Shown piece after piece: positions 21,681 through 33,543 of a stretch of DNA of 64,000 bases. This DNA is from Lindgomyces ingoldianus (Eukaryota > Ascomycota > Dothideomycetes > Pleosporales > Lindgomycetaceae), in contig NW_022985171.1 in NCBI RefSeq assembly GCF_010093535.1, positions 139,779 to 203,778 of the forward strand, read 5' to 3'. The position numbers were made by a program, and so were the translations under genes. Below the pieces are notes generated by a model. That model was not told the DNA's origin. It searched no databases and saw only the letters and a program-made list of their open reading frames with translations. Every line of letters begins with the position of its first letter. Position 1 is the stretch's first letter.

Positions 21681-22002
21681 TTCCACGCTCGCATGTCTCA
21701 GCTCTCGAGGAAAAATTGGAGCTTGGACCCGGCACGCCGGCGCTCGGAATGAGCGCAGGTAAGTGCTCGGAAGCGCGATCACGTGGCAGGAACAACCAAA
21801 GATGTCGGTAGTCCGGGGTCTAAGCTAGTTCAAGAAACGAAAACACGTAAATGTGGACAAAAAACAAATCTAGAATGCGTCAAATGGCAGATGTATAGTA
21901 CAAGTACAGACTGGTACATAAAGACAAAATGCATCGCTGCCGTTTCGTCATTGCAACATTTGTCAAATCAAAAACCTAAAAAAAAAAAATTTAAAAAAAA
22001 TT

Positions 22003-23573
22003 CTATTTCTTCAATGCCTTGATAACCGCATCTGCAAACTCATAAGTCTTTGACTTTCCGCCGAGATCGCCAGTGATTGTCTGTTCGCTCGCCGTTAGCT
22101 ATGCTATGCGCTAATTTAATTTAAAGCGATGGATAAATCTAACCTTTCCTTCCGCAATAGTCTTGAAGATGGCGGATTGGATGTTATCAGCGTACTCGTT
22201 CAGCCCCATGTGCTGCAACATCATCATGGAGCTAAGAAGCAATGCAGTTGGGTTGGCGAGCTGCTTCCCGGCAATATCTGGCGCAGAACCATGGACAGCC
22301 TCGAAAATGGAGCACTCATCACCAATGTTTCCGGAGGGAGTAAGGCCAAGACCGCCGATCAGACCAGCGCACATATCCGACAGAATATCTCCATAAAGGT
22401 TGGGCATAACCAAGACTTTGTCGTTGTATGGCGTAGGATCCGTGACCATCTTCAAGCAGGTGTTGTCGAGCAACTCAGCATCGAACTCGATGTTGGGGAA
22501 GTCCTTGGCGACATTGCGCGCAGTGCTCAGGAATAGACCATCAGACATCTTCATGATGGTAGCCTTGTGCACAGCACGGACCTTTTTCCTTCCCACCTCC
22601 TCGGCATATTGGAAGGCGAATCGCAGGACACGTTCCGAGGCCTCGCGGGTGATGAGCTTGATGCTCTGGACGACGCCATCGACTACGACGTGCTCGATGC
22701 CAGAGTACTCTCCTTCGGTGTTTTCACGGATCAAAACGGTGTCGACGCCGTCATATGGGGTCTTGTAGCCCACAATGGACTTGCAGGGCCGGACGTTGGC
22801 GAAGAGATTGAATGTGCGGCGGAGAGTGAGGTTGAGGGAGACGTGACCCTTGCCGACAGGAGTCTGCAGCTGTTAGTGGAGTAGTGGAGGTAAGGAGCAG
22901 GGGAAGGGGATTGGGGGGGTTGGGGTAGGGCGAGTTGGGAGGCCTGGCGTACAGCGAGCGGGCCCTTCAAGGCGACGTAGTTCTTGGTGACGCTGTCAAT
23001 GGCTTCGTCTGGGATGACCGTCTTGCCGTCCTTCAGCCGCGGGGTCACGTCCACCGATTCCCACTTGATTGGCACCTTTGCACCCGTCAGTATCCTCTGT
23101 AGCATCCCATGCATGGGGTCTTCGCACATTGGCAGCCGAGTAAATGTCCTTCACAGATTGCGCGATTTCCGGCCCGATGCCGTCGCCTTCGATGAGGGTG
23201 ACAGTGTATTTGCCCTAGTAGAAGGGGCCTCGTCAGTCTCCCTGTCCCATATCGAAAGCCATGCCCCGCCTGTTTGAGCGCAGGCGAGAAGTATTGGTGT
23301 TATCGGTGGCTTACATCGTTGCCTTTCGTGCCCTTAAACTTGGCGACTTTGTCTTCGGCGGGCCGGGCGTATGATCGCGACTGGGACTATGGGAATTGCG
23401 AATGTTAGCTTTCATATGCTCCAGGCCGCCATTGGCGTCTTGACATCGGCATCTGCTGTGCTGAAAGGCGGGGGTTCACAAACCTGCACAAGCGCGGGAG
23501 CCCAGCTGGAGGTTGCGTTCGCCCGGCGCAGGCATTGCCGCGCAGGGGCGCTGAGAGAGCGACAGGCTAACAT
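22003..23573 (-). CDS. IDH2: NAD-dependent isocitrate dehydrogenase subunit 2, mitochondrial
   Basis: Six exons are inferred: 23573-23484, 23386-23315, 23214-23128, 23075-22953, 22863-22144 and 22080-22003. Together they code 389 residues with every junction in phase. Residues 1-40 are an Arg/Ser/Ala-rich matrix presequence ending near RSYARP. The mature part follows yeast Idh2 throughout: [40 protein letters not shown], the substrate-site block [14 protein letters not shown], the metal-binding NLYGDILSD and [14 protein letters not shown], and a short C-terminal exon ending VIKALKK. It catalyses isocitrate plus NAD to 2-oxoglutarate plus CO2 in the TCA cycle, as the catalytic subunit with Idh1. 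Introns are 52-98 nt, each with a CTNAC-type branch site. Intron 3 begins GTGCGA, a weak donor, but skipping it breaks the alignment. The gene is intact. Confidence 0.95.
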
Positions 23574-24177
23574 CGTGAAGCCTATAAAGAACTCAGACAC
23601 TCGAATTGAGGCTCTGCGCAGAGTGCAAGGAGGGTCTATAGGCGAAAACGAGTGGTGTGCGAAAGCAATGGATGTTGTTGCGAAAGGTTGGCAGGTGAGA
23701 AGCTAAGAAAAAGCAAGCTCTCCCTCCCAGACTCCCAGATTACCGACCGTGCATGGACCACAGCGCCCATGTCACACTCTGGTCCCAAAAAGCCGCAAGA
23801 AAAAACTTTCACTTGTAACTTTACATTGTTCGCCACTGAATCTTCTCATCTCACCTCGTCTCGTCTTGTTCGTCTATGTACATTCCTGATGAAACATTAT
23901 CCTAAGAACTCCGCAGAAATGCCTGTTCCTATTCCCCGCATCTAGTCCTGGTAATCGAGTGGTCGTAAACATGACTGCAAATGCTATAATATGGAAATAA
24001 GAAAACGGGGGCATGAATAAGTTATGATGACATGGCTTTCGTTAACCCTTCGGAGTGATTAAACGGAGTCGTGCAGGCAGCCCCTTGCCTGAGTGGAACC
24101 CCAGGATTCAAAAGCGATGGCAACAGAAAAGAGTGTGTGGCGTCTCTCATGACTAAAGTGGGAGGAATAACAGCATA
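23574..24177. other. IDH2 upstream region and 3' flank of the lectin-like gene
   Basis: Balanced composition with short chance frames only. IDH2 and the gene at 24178-25230 are both on the minus strand, so this is the IDH2 promoter. A CT-rich stretch lies near 23715-23745. Confidence 0.45.
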
Positions 24178-25230
24178 TCATACAGGAAGCTCCACCGGTG
24201 GAAGGAGCGGCGTCTGCGGAATAAACGGGCTAAGAGGCGATCCCTGGAAACTTGAACATCTAGACGTGGGACTGAAGACTGCAGGAGGGCTCGGTGGGAC
24301 TGGAAGCTCAGCAACGCATCCCGTTTTCGGCCTCCCAAACGAGGATTCGAACGACTCTTGGGAGCTGCGATATTGCGGGGTAAATCCCTTCCACATCTTG
24401 GCTCTGCGATAGTGTAAGGCTTCACGAGATGGCCGCTTTTTGAATCGCCGATAGAGCATCATAGCGAGCAGACTCAGGCTAATTATACCAGCCACTCCTA
24501 TTGTAACACCGACACCCATTGAAGCAGAGGCTGAGAGTCCATGCGGCTGTGGTCGCGCCTGGGATGCCCCTGATGCGTATATCTTTGTTGAAGTAGTGAC
24601 AAAAGGTGCGGGGGTCCTTGATTGGGTAGAGCTAGGCGATGTCGTCTGTGTCGAGGCAGTGCCAGTAGATCTGACAGTACTGGAATGTAATGTGGAAGGA
24701 AGAAACGTTGATGTCGCTAGACTCGATGGCGGCGTATCGACAGCGGAGAAAGCAAGATCATTGATCTCATGCAACCTGACAAATGAGAAGGCCTCACCAG
24801 GTTGAGGTTGTGTGCTGTTCCTGCTCATCGCCATGCTTCCGGAAGCTGTGAAGTCCAACCGACGTGGCCCGCCATTGGCGCTATTGCTAAAGTAGAAAGT
24901 CCCATCGCCCCATGGAAGCACCTTCCAAGCCATCCTGCTATCTGTCTTAGGATGATTGTATATTCGGGGAATGATCTCTCCGCGGGTTTCATCGATGATC
25001 TTAGTCGCCAGGTAACCGTTCGGCCCCGAAGACTTCGTTCTCAGCATATACGTCGAGTTACCAATGGGGAAGAACTGCCATTGTTGTGCCGGTACACTGT
25101 TATCAGAGCTTCCGTATGTTACAAAGCCCTCATCGCCATTAAGGTAAGGGAATGTCCCAACCATAGATAGCTGGGACCCCATGGCCGCTGCTGAAGTTAC
25201 GCGATACCAGGCCCGAGGGTTGAAATCCAT
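24178..25230 (-). CDS. Type I-like membrane protein with ricin-B/beta-trefoil-like outer domain
   Basis: A frame of 350 residues opens at ATG 25230. Residues 5-155 have the QxW-like, repeated aromatic/Gly pattern of a ricin-type beta-trefoil: WYRVTSAA, QQWQFFPIGNSTYMLRTKSSG, AWKVLPWGDGTFYFSN. A Ser/Thr-rich stalk (about 165-235) is probably O-glycosylated. One transmembrane helix (about 237-260) is followed by RRFKKR and a 90-residue Pro/Ser-rich cytoplasmic tail, the architecture of fungal Mid2/WSC-like surface sensors. No signal peptide is present from this ATG. The in-frame codons just upstream read as a hydrophobic stretch (ILLFLPAM), so an upstream exon supplying a signal peptide is likely. 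Carbohydrate binding is inferred only from the fold pattern. Confidence 0.65.
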   Translation of the reverse strand: MDFNPRAWYRVTSAAAMGSQLSMVGTFPYLNGDEGFVTYGSSDNSVPAQQWQFFPIGNSTYMLRTKSSGPNGYLATKIIDETRGEIIPRIYNHPKTDSRMAWKVLPWGDGTFYFSNSANGGPRRLDFTASGSMAMSRNSTQPQPGEAFSFVRLHEINDLAFSAVDTPPSSLATSTFLPSTLHSSTVRSTGTASTQTTSPSSTQSRTPAPFVTTSTKIYASGASQARPQPHGLSASASMGVGVTIGVAGIISLSLLAMMLYRRFKKRPSREALHYRRAKMWKGFTPQYRSSQESFESSFGRPKTGCVAELPVPPSPPAVFSPTSRCSSFQGSPLSPFIPQTPLLPPVELPV

Positions 25231-27951
25231 GGCAGGCAAGAACAAAAGAATGGACGTCCAAAAAGACTTCGAGACGATGAAAGACTTGAAACCGAAAGAG
25301 AGCCAGAGTAGTGGGTATGCTGCATTAAGAAGTGTTGGTGGTACCGTTCACCTTCTTTACTTCTCAAACACCTAAGCGCCCCGAGACCTCCAGCCATCAG
25401 AATCTCTTCCTGCAACGAGTTATAGAAATTCAGTGATGTGATTAGCTCTTTCTCTCGCATATATGGCGTTGGATCACCTCAGGTGGGGTGTGCACCGCAA
25501 GTAATAGAGAGCGAAAGGTGGGCAGAGATAGATAAAATTAGACTTGACTCAAGGCGTGAAAGGCAGGCAGGGCGATTCGAACATTTAGCGAGGATAAGAG
25601 CTTCTCCGAGCGATTGGAAATTTTCCGAAATAATCCCATTTGACGAGAACGAGGAGTTTGTTGTTCGGCATGCAGAAAGCAGGTCGCCCAGCGGCTACAG
25701 AACGCCACCAAACCCGGTCGTGGGCCACAACCGAATAAACGTCAACGTGAGTTGAAACGGCCCTCGAAAGCCACGGGGTCAACAAGATACCTAAATTTAG
25801 TGATAGTAAGTTGTACAAAAGTCCGAGTCTGAACTTAAACTCCTGGTTGGCGCATCTAGTAGGGGAAATGGTGCGTGGTAGCGCTCGTTATCTGAGCGCC
25901 TATTGCGAAGGCCTGACGGGGAAGATTGAAAGACGATGGAATTTGTGAGTTCGCGGGAGAAGCAAATAAAGAGAAAATAAAGAGAGCTGTTGTTCTCAAA
26001 GGAGCAAGCTGATAACCGGAAACACGGAGATGGGGGACAGGGTTACATATCCAAAGAAGGGCTTCTCGAAAACCAGCGTAGAAGAGCTTGAAGCATACAT
26101 TCTTCCCTATGATGGCTGTGCTCAAGGAAGTACGCTCGGATCTACTTAGCCTCAGCTGACTCTGAGGGGTTTTCTAGTGGAACGAATCATGACCGTAGCT
26201 GAGAGGCTCCGATAGACATCCCCGGCGATGTTGTGTAGTGAATAATTGAATTGCAGTCGATCTCCTCCAAGAGGTGAGAATGAGGTTCGGGACATCTGGA
26301 AATCGTCTGCGAAGCTGTCCACCTTAGGGGCTCATCCGAGCCCATAATACGATAGGTCAAGATGAGGCTTTACTAGATGTCCTGCGGCGCTAAAACGAGC
26401 AGTTCGAAACTTGGGACTACGGCCTTAGCTAGTAGGGGAGCAGATGGGAGGTATTCACATAGCCTTCACTTTAATAAGCGAAAAATGAGGGAGTAGACGG
26501 AAGAGAGGTTGTGAAAAACTGGGAAAAACTGGGGAATGACGATGGTTGAAGGATTCAGACGCTTAATGCATGGTGCAATGCCAAGGCAAGCCCAGAGGCT
26601 AGGCCAGAGTAACACTAGCGCACAAACTCTTGGTTTTGAGCCGCGTGGCTAAGCTTCTGCCGCCACAGCATCCTCAACAATTCACCCGGCCACGTCTCCC
26701 CTTGCTGATCGCTCTTCTTCGCCTCACGGCGAGTTCCTGCTCCGGTACTCCAACGCTTAAAGTACACCGTGTGTAGTGGAAACGGACATTTTATCCACCC
26801 AAGGCGTCTATCAGCCCCTTTGTCTGTCTTTCCCTTTCTTCATATACGCGGTACAAGGGTTTGCAGAAGACCAATGCATTAGGAATGACCTCATTGCGAG
26901 CAAATTCCGCATAACCCCGCCGTATTCACCCCAGAAATACATGGGCATCTTGGGAAATCAATGCCTGTTGGATGAGGTGACATCTCTTCGTCGTCCCGGA
27001 AGTTCCACCATCCAACGAATCAGGTCATCAGAGGAAAAACGCCGACCGTTTCAGAACGGAGCCATTCACCGCAGCAAGAAAATGCGATCGTCATAGCGAT
27101 CCATTTAGATGCATCCTTAGCATAGAACAGGATAATCAGATTGATTGAATGGAGTTGAATGGCAACCTTGAGAAGCACAGTAGAGTATCGTCCATTGAAG
27201 CATCAGGCAAACCCCTGCGGCCCGAAAGCCCAGCTCCTGTTGTGCAAACAACCAAAGACACGGCTTTCTCAGAAATTCGATCGAGGGCTGTCCGAATTCC
27301 ACACAGTCAGCCAAATGCGTAATCCCCGCGCCACAGCTAAACCACCAGCGTCCGAAAACGGCTACCCCATCCAAGTTTTGGCCCCTCAACTAACATTTTT
27401 AGAAGCACATTTCGTCATGGATGGAAGAAAGGCTGGCTTGCTAGGTCGATCCTCTAGCTTAAGCTTTACCTCTCAAACAACTTTCTCCACAAAAGGTGTT
27501 GCGGGTAAGCAAGGCACCGGCCAATTGGAACCGTGCTTGAAGGGTGAAAATTCTCCCATCGGGGATAGTGTCTGAGAAGAAGTGCAGGAGTGGCGCTGCC
27601 AGCCATTCAGCAAGGAGAGTAGTACGTAACAAAATAAGGGATAAGGCGGTGCGGCAGGATGACGGCGTACACCCGTTTGTTTGTTGCTCAGCTTTTAAGA
27701 AGGCTGTGACCTTGCTCGGCTTGAGGCTTAGGATTACGTCGTGCGAGAGTATAAGACAGCCTCTTCTCCAACCCAAAGCCTCTCCCTTTCATCAGCTTTC
27801 ACTCGGCCAAATCGAAGTTCTTAAATCTTTCCCTTCAGTCATTCCATTACTTACTACTGTACGTTCTGCAAGTAGTCCTGTATTCTTCCAGCATCACTGA
27901 CACTTCACCCACAGCTCACATAGCCTTTCCACTACCGACATTTTAATCAAC
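25231..27951. other. 2.7-kb gene-poor stretch inside the island
   Basis: Composition is normal but no frame has recognisable motifs. The longest, 26776-27096 plus and 27159-27575 plus, overlap opposite-strand frames and show no domain, signal peptide or intron support. The last 300 bp, with CT-rich tracts, is likely the promoter of the secreted-protein gene. A multi-exon lineage-specific gene could be hidden here. Confidence 0.4.
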
Positions 27952-28380
27952 ATGCGTTTCTCCAGCGTCTTCGTTCTCGCCCTCGGCGCCGCTTCCGTTG
28001 GCGCTCAGGACCTCTCCTCCATCCTCGGTGGTGTCTCTTCAGTCCTCAGCGGTGCCGAGTCTCTTGCCAGTTCTCTCGCCAGCAACTCCAATGTTCAGTC
28101 GGTCCTCAGCTCGGTCAACTCACAAGTTTCATCCGTTGAAGCATCCCTCTCCTCTCAATTCGCTTCTGCTACTGGCTCTCTGGCCTCTGGTGCAAGCTCT
28201 GCTATCGCCTCTGTTGAGAGCAGTGTGAAATCGAAGGCTAGCTCTGCTTTGGCCTCTGCTACCAGTGCAGCTGGCTCCGCTGCCTCTGTATCTCAGAGCA
28301 CGGGTATGGCTGTTCCAACTGCCATGCCTGCCATTGGCGCTGTTGCTGGTGGTCTCTTGGCTGTTGCTGGACTTTTATAA
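27952..28380 (+). CDS. Small Ser/Ala-rich secreted, probably GPI-anchored protein
   Basis: A single exon codes 142 residues. Residues 1-18 are a clear signal peptide (MRFSSVFVLALGAASVGA, likely cleaved before QD). The middle is a run of heptad-like Ser/Ala/Val repeats (SSVLSS, SSVEAS, ASATGSLASGASSA) with no cysteine. The C-terminus is a hydrophobic tail (AIGAVAGGLLAVAGLL) preceded by small residues, as in GPI-anchor signals. Fungal cell-wall proteins of this type are common; the function of this one is unknown. It is the last gene before the large repeat block, a location where lineage-specific secreted proteins are often found. A CT-rich leader and an A just before the ATG support the start. 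Confidence 0.75.
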   Translation: MRFSSVFVLALGAASVGAQDLSSILGGVSSVLSGAESLASSLASNSNVQSVLSSVNSQVSSVEASLSSQFASATGSLASGASSAIASVESSVKSKASSALASATSAAGSAASVSQSTGMAVPTAMPAIGAVAGGLLAVAGLL

Positions 28381-29949
28381 ACGATGGCTGTCACTTTCAT
28401 TTCGATTTGACAAGTCTCAAAAAGTTCGTCTCGACAGTTTTGTCGGCGACATCAAGTTCCCCATCATCACGATTCATGCAATCCCTTTTTGACCTCAACT
28501 ATGATCTTGGGCTTGGAATGGACGGATTGGGCAGGTTGGCATATTTGGGTGTTTCAGGAATTGATTAAATTTGACTAAATTGTAATATACCAGTCCACAA
28601 AAACTTCATCCCTGTGTCAGCATGCATCTCTGGCTATTCTTTTGACAATCCAATGTGGCCTCCTCATGCCCCTTCGCTAGCGCCATCCCTTTCAGAACTA
28701 AACCCGCCCCTAGTTACAAGGCCACCACCATCAGTCTTGCCAAAATTCAACTCACTAGCTCGCCGCTCAATCTCACACAAGTTTCACCTAACTCAGCCCG
28801 TCAGACGCCACTTTACTGCATGCATGCATGTGCCTAGCTCCAAGGTTCAATGAAGTTCAGGCGCTATCTGTTTCCGGCTTTGGCGGCTGAGATCTGTGTG
28901 ACGTCATTTGCGAGATGATCAAACTGGGCCGGGGGAGTATAGATTTGGAAGGTGCTTGTTTTAAGGGGAGAGATCGGATCGGTGATGATGGTTTGAGGTT
29001 TATGTGGCTAAGCGGAAGTTTGATACTTCGTGCGATCGATGCTGACAAGACTGGACGTGGTGTACATTCACTGGACGTAAAAAAACGCTAGCTGTTTAAG
29101 GCTTAGTTTCGTTCTGCTCACCTCTTCGACTCTCCAGAAAGTTGGGGATTACCTTGCGTGTAGGATAATAGTGGTATAGTATCTATAACTCATAGCATCA
29201 GAAGCGTGAAGTTGAGTAAAGGTGATACGTAAGTGAGACCCGGGTTTGTGCATTGTATCTGCAAAAGCAAAAGGCGACCTGATTCACCTACGTGCTATAA
29301 TAAGGTAGCACCTATGGGAGACGAATATAGAAAGATGTCGAGTTGGCCGTGGGCCTGGAAATGCAGCCCAGAGAAGTAACTCTTCGACTTATCTACCTCG
29401 CGTATACCGTAACCAATGTCCCTGATATTTGAAGCTCGGCTGTCCGTTCAACTCACTTCATTCTCCATCCATGCAGATGCTCAGATCTTGCGGGCCGTCC
29501 ACTTCTTTGATATACCCGAGTCACAACTATCAAACGAGACCTTCAGCTATCTGGGGGCCTAGATAATCGGTGAAAGGTCTTGGCATTCTTGCTTCGTCAA
29601 ATGCCCACCCAAATCACTAGTTAAGTCAGACCAGCGCGCAACTAACGCGCATTGTTGCCTCCTCTTGCATGGACTAAGGCATATAAGTTAATCTTAAATT
29701 ACTACCTATTTAAGTGATTATAAGGCTAACTGCTATTGTTTTCGAGAGTCCTTTAGAGTTACTTTACTTGTAAGAGCACTGTGCGCAGGAAGCATGAAGC
29801 GCAGAAGAGGGGATAGGATAGTCTTAATAGACAATTTCGTAAGAAGTCTTAGAGGTTTAAGAAAGAATATACACATAACAGGACGTTATATGCCTAAAGC
29901 TAGGCTAAGGGCTCTCTAGAGGAAGTCTTAGGCATGTTCTAGCTAACTA
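28381..29949. other. Island margin, no gene recognised
   Basis: Composition is normal to about 29640, then grades into AT-rich DNA. Short frames at 28614-28853 and 28857-29048 (minus) have no motifs. Three consecutive in-frame translations were inspected around 29400-29560 without recognisable homology. Confidence 0.4.
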
Positions 29950-31082
29950 TAACATACTTCACAGGCAAGTTGCTTACACACCTAAGTTGCTTACTTTTAC
30001 TAAGACCTTACTACACTACTTTTTTTACACTAATGCATTTCTAATAACACTACTTAGACATGTTAAAAAACATTAAATATAGCTTATACTTTAAGCTTTT
30101 AAATAAAATATAACACTTTTTAAATAATATGCTATAGCTATTTATAAAGTTTTTTTAAAAAATAATAAGTAACTAACACACTAAATAACCTTTTTAAGTA
30201 AATTATATAGCTAACTTATAAAAGCTAAATAATAATAAAAAGTAAGTAATTATTTAGCACATACTTAAGCTAAATATGTAAGAATTTCTCTTTTAGCTAG
30301 TAGCTATAGCTAATATAGCTAATTCTTTACACACTAAGTATAATATAGGCTATATTAGTATAAACTAGCTTAATATATTTATTAAGCGCTATTTAAAGCT
30401 TAAAGTAAAGTTTAAGTATAACTATAACTATAAAAAAGCTTTTTATAAAATTTTTATAGTAATTTAAAGCTAGTTTAACTTTATAAAGAATATTAAAGCT
30501 AAGTATAGCATTTAAAATAATAATATATACAACTTTAATAAAATAAAGTTTATAATAAGCTAGATATTTACTAGAGCAGTTATTATAAGTTTAAAGAGAT
30601 AAGAATAGCTAAAAGCAGTTTAGCTAGGTAACTAGAAGTAGATAATAGCTATTTAAAGCATTAATACTAAAAAATAAGCTATTTTACTTTTTATTATTTT
30701 TTAAAGTAGTAATTACTTTTTAAAGTAGTATAAAAAAAATCTACTTTAAAATTAAGTTATTATAGTTTTTAAGTATAGCTAGACTACAAATTAGCTTAGT
30801 CTAGACTAGTTAAAGCACTTTAATGTGTATATAAAAAAGTGTACTATTAGTAGCTACTATGTACTAGTTATTAATAGCTATAAAAGCTATAACTTACTTT
30901 ATTTTTAGTAATACTATAAAAATAATAAAATTATTACTATTTATATACTTTTTTATGTATTACACTTTTTATAGCTAGTTAATGTAGGTTATTTTATATT
31001 TTAAAAAAGTATATAAGTGCTAAGCTAAAAACCTTATATATAACTAAATTACTTATATTATAAAAATAAAGTTTTTACTATA

Positions 31083-33100
31083 ACGTACTTTATAGGCGAG
31101 TTGCTTACACACCTAAGTTACTTACTTTTGCTAAGACTTTACTACACTACTTTTTTTATACTAATGCATTTCTAACAACACTACTTAAACATGTTACAAG
31201 AATATTAAATATAGCTTATACTTTAAGCTTTTAAATAAAACATAACACTTTTTAACTAACACACTACAGCTATTTATAAAGTCTTTTAAAAAATAATAAG
31301 TAACTAACACACTAAATAACTTTTCTAAGCTAATTATATAGCTAACTTATAAAAGCTAGATAATAATAAAGAGTAAGTAATTATTTAGCACATACTTAAG
31401 CTAAATACACAAGAATTTCCCCTCTAGCTAGTAGCTATAGCTAATATAGCTAATTCTTTACACGCTAAGTGTAATATAGGCTATGTTAGTATAAACTAGC
31501 TTAATATTTATTAAGTATTACTTAGAGCTTAAAGTAAAGTTTAAGTGTAAGTATAACTATAAAAAAGCTTTTTATAAAAATTTTATAGTAATTTAAAGCT
31601 AGTTTAACTTTATAAAGAATATTAAAGCTAAGTATAGTATCTAAAATAATAACATATATAACTTTAATAAAATAAGGTTTATAATAGGCTAAATATCTAC
31701 TAGAGCAGTTATTATAAGTTTAGAGAGATAAGAACAGCTAAAAGCAGTCTAGCTAGGTAACTAAAAGTAGACAATAGCTATCTAGAGCATTAATGCTAAA
31801 AAGTAGGCTATTTTACTTTTTATTATTTTTTAAAGTAGTAACTACTTTTTAAACTAGTATAAAAAAAATTTACTTTAAAATTAAGTTATTATAATCTTTA
31901 AGCGTAGCTAGACTACTAATTAGCTTAGTCTAGACTAGTTAAAGCACTTTAACGCGCATATAAAGAAGCATACTGTTAGCAGCTACTGTCTACTAGTTAT
32001 TAATAGCTATAAAAGCTATAACTTACTTTATTTTTAGTAATACTATAAAGATAATAAAATTATTACTATTTATATACTTTTTTACTTATTACACTTTTTA
32101 TAGCTACTTAATGTAGGTTGTTTTACTTCTTTAAAAAAAGNNNNNNNNNNTAGTTATTAATAGCTATAAAAGCTATAACTTACTTTATTTTTAGTAATAC
32201 TATAAAGATAATAAAATTATTACTATTTATATACTTTTTTACTTAATACACTTTTTATAGCTACTTAATGTAGGTTGTTTTACTTCTTTAAAAAAAGTGT
32301 ATAGGCGCTAAGCTAAAAACTTTATATATAACTAAATTACTTATATTATAAAAATAAAGTTTCTACTATGCTTTAAAGTAGCTTATAATGCTATAATTAC
32401 TTTTAGTAATATTTAAAAAAAGGTTTAAAGCGCTAGATTAGTTTCTTTTAACTTATAATAAGTTATAATAAGCTTTAATGTAATGTTATGCACTTTATTA
32501 CTACTACTACTTATATATAATAAGCCTTAGTAGTTGTAAACTCTAAGTAATACTTTAGAACTTAAGTTATAATTAATGCTTATAAAAATAAAAATTTAAA
32601 AGCATATAAATAGTTTACTAACTTTTATAGTTAAAGTGTTTAAAAAAGTCTTAAAAAAGGCAGTAATAATTACGCATAAGCTAGTGTTAGTGTAATAAGA
32701 AATTACTAAGCTTTAAGCAGCTAATAAGGCTACTACATAACATAAATTACATAAAAAAAAGTAGATTAAAGTAAAAAAAACTTTAATAATTTAAAAAAGC
32801 TTATGCTTAACAGCTCTAAAGGAGTTTAAAGCGCGCAGTAATAGAAAGAAGGTAAAGAAGCAGGTGTAAGCTAAAGTAGGTAAGCTATTCTAAAGGCGCT
32901 GCAGACAGTGCAATTAGACTAGGCATAACACGCAAATGTATAAGTAAGAAGCAGAAGTAGTATCTAAATAATATTCTAGGCTGTACTGTACTATATAGTG
33001 CTAGAGCAGGTTGTTATAGGCTATAATAGAGTTTGTTAGGGTGGGGTCTTGGCAAAAGTGAGCGACTTAGGTGTGTGAGCAACTCGCCTATGAAGTACGT
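31083..33100 (+). mobile_element. pogo/Fot1-like element, family B, nested copy
   Basis: It starts ACGTACTTTATAGGCGAG and ends CTATGAAGTACGT with TA duplications (31081-31082, 33101-33102), inside the element at 29952-35637 and in the same orientation. The apparent 2018 bp includes 10 Ns and a 147-bp duplicated overlap, so the true length is probably 1861 bp. The last 60 bp at the right end are almost free of RIP changes, while the interior is heavily mutated. Confidence 0.88.
31994..32297. other. Assembly gap (N 32141-32150) flanked by a 147-bp duplicate
   Basis: 31994-32140 and 32151-32297 are the same 147 bp with one visible difference, separated by ten Ns. This is what two overlapping contig ends look like when a scaffolder fails to merge them. 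Confidence 0.85.
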
Positions 33101-33543
33101 TACTTTAAAGTAGCTTATAATGCTATAATTACTTTTAGTAATATTTAAAAAAAGTTTTAAAGCGCTAAATTAGTTTTTTTTAACTTATAATAAGTTATAA
33201 TAAGCTTTAATATAAAGTTACACACTTTATTACTACTACTACTTATATATAATAAGCTCTAGTAGTTATAAACTCTAAGTAATACTTTAAAACTTAAGTT
33301 ATAATTAATGCTTATAAAAATTAAAATTTATAAGTATATAAATAGTTTACTAACTTTTATAGTTAAAGTGTTTAAAAAAGTTTTTAAAAAAGTAGTAATA
33401 ATTATATATAAGCTAGTATTAGTATAATAAAAAATTACTAAGTTTTAAAAAGCTAATACAGCTACTATATAATATAAATTATATAAAAAAAAGAAAATTA
33501 AAGTAAAAAAAACTTTAATAATTTAAAAAAGCTTATACTTAAT

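Noticed and set aside
21559..21795. 79-residue N-terminal extension of the IMP2 frame
   Set aside because: It is translated minisatellite (Glu-His-Ser-His-His repeats); the matrix-targeting-like leader starts at the ATG at 21558.
26776..27096. 106-codon frame, and neighbours at 27159-27575 and 27459-27776 (minus)
   Set aside because: No domain, signal peptide, intron signals or strand bias; opposite-strand frames overlap it fully.
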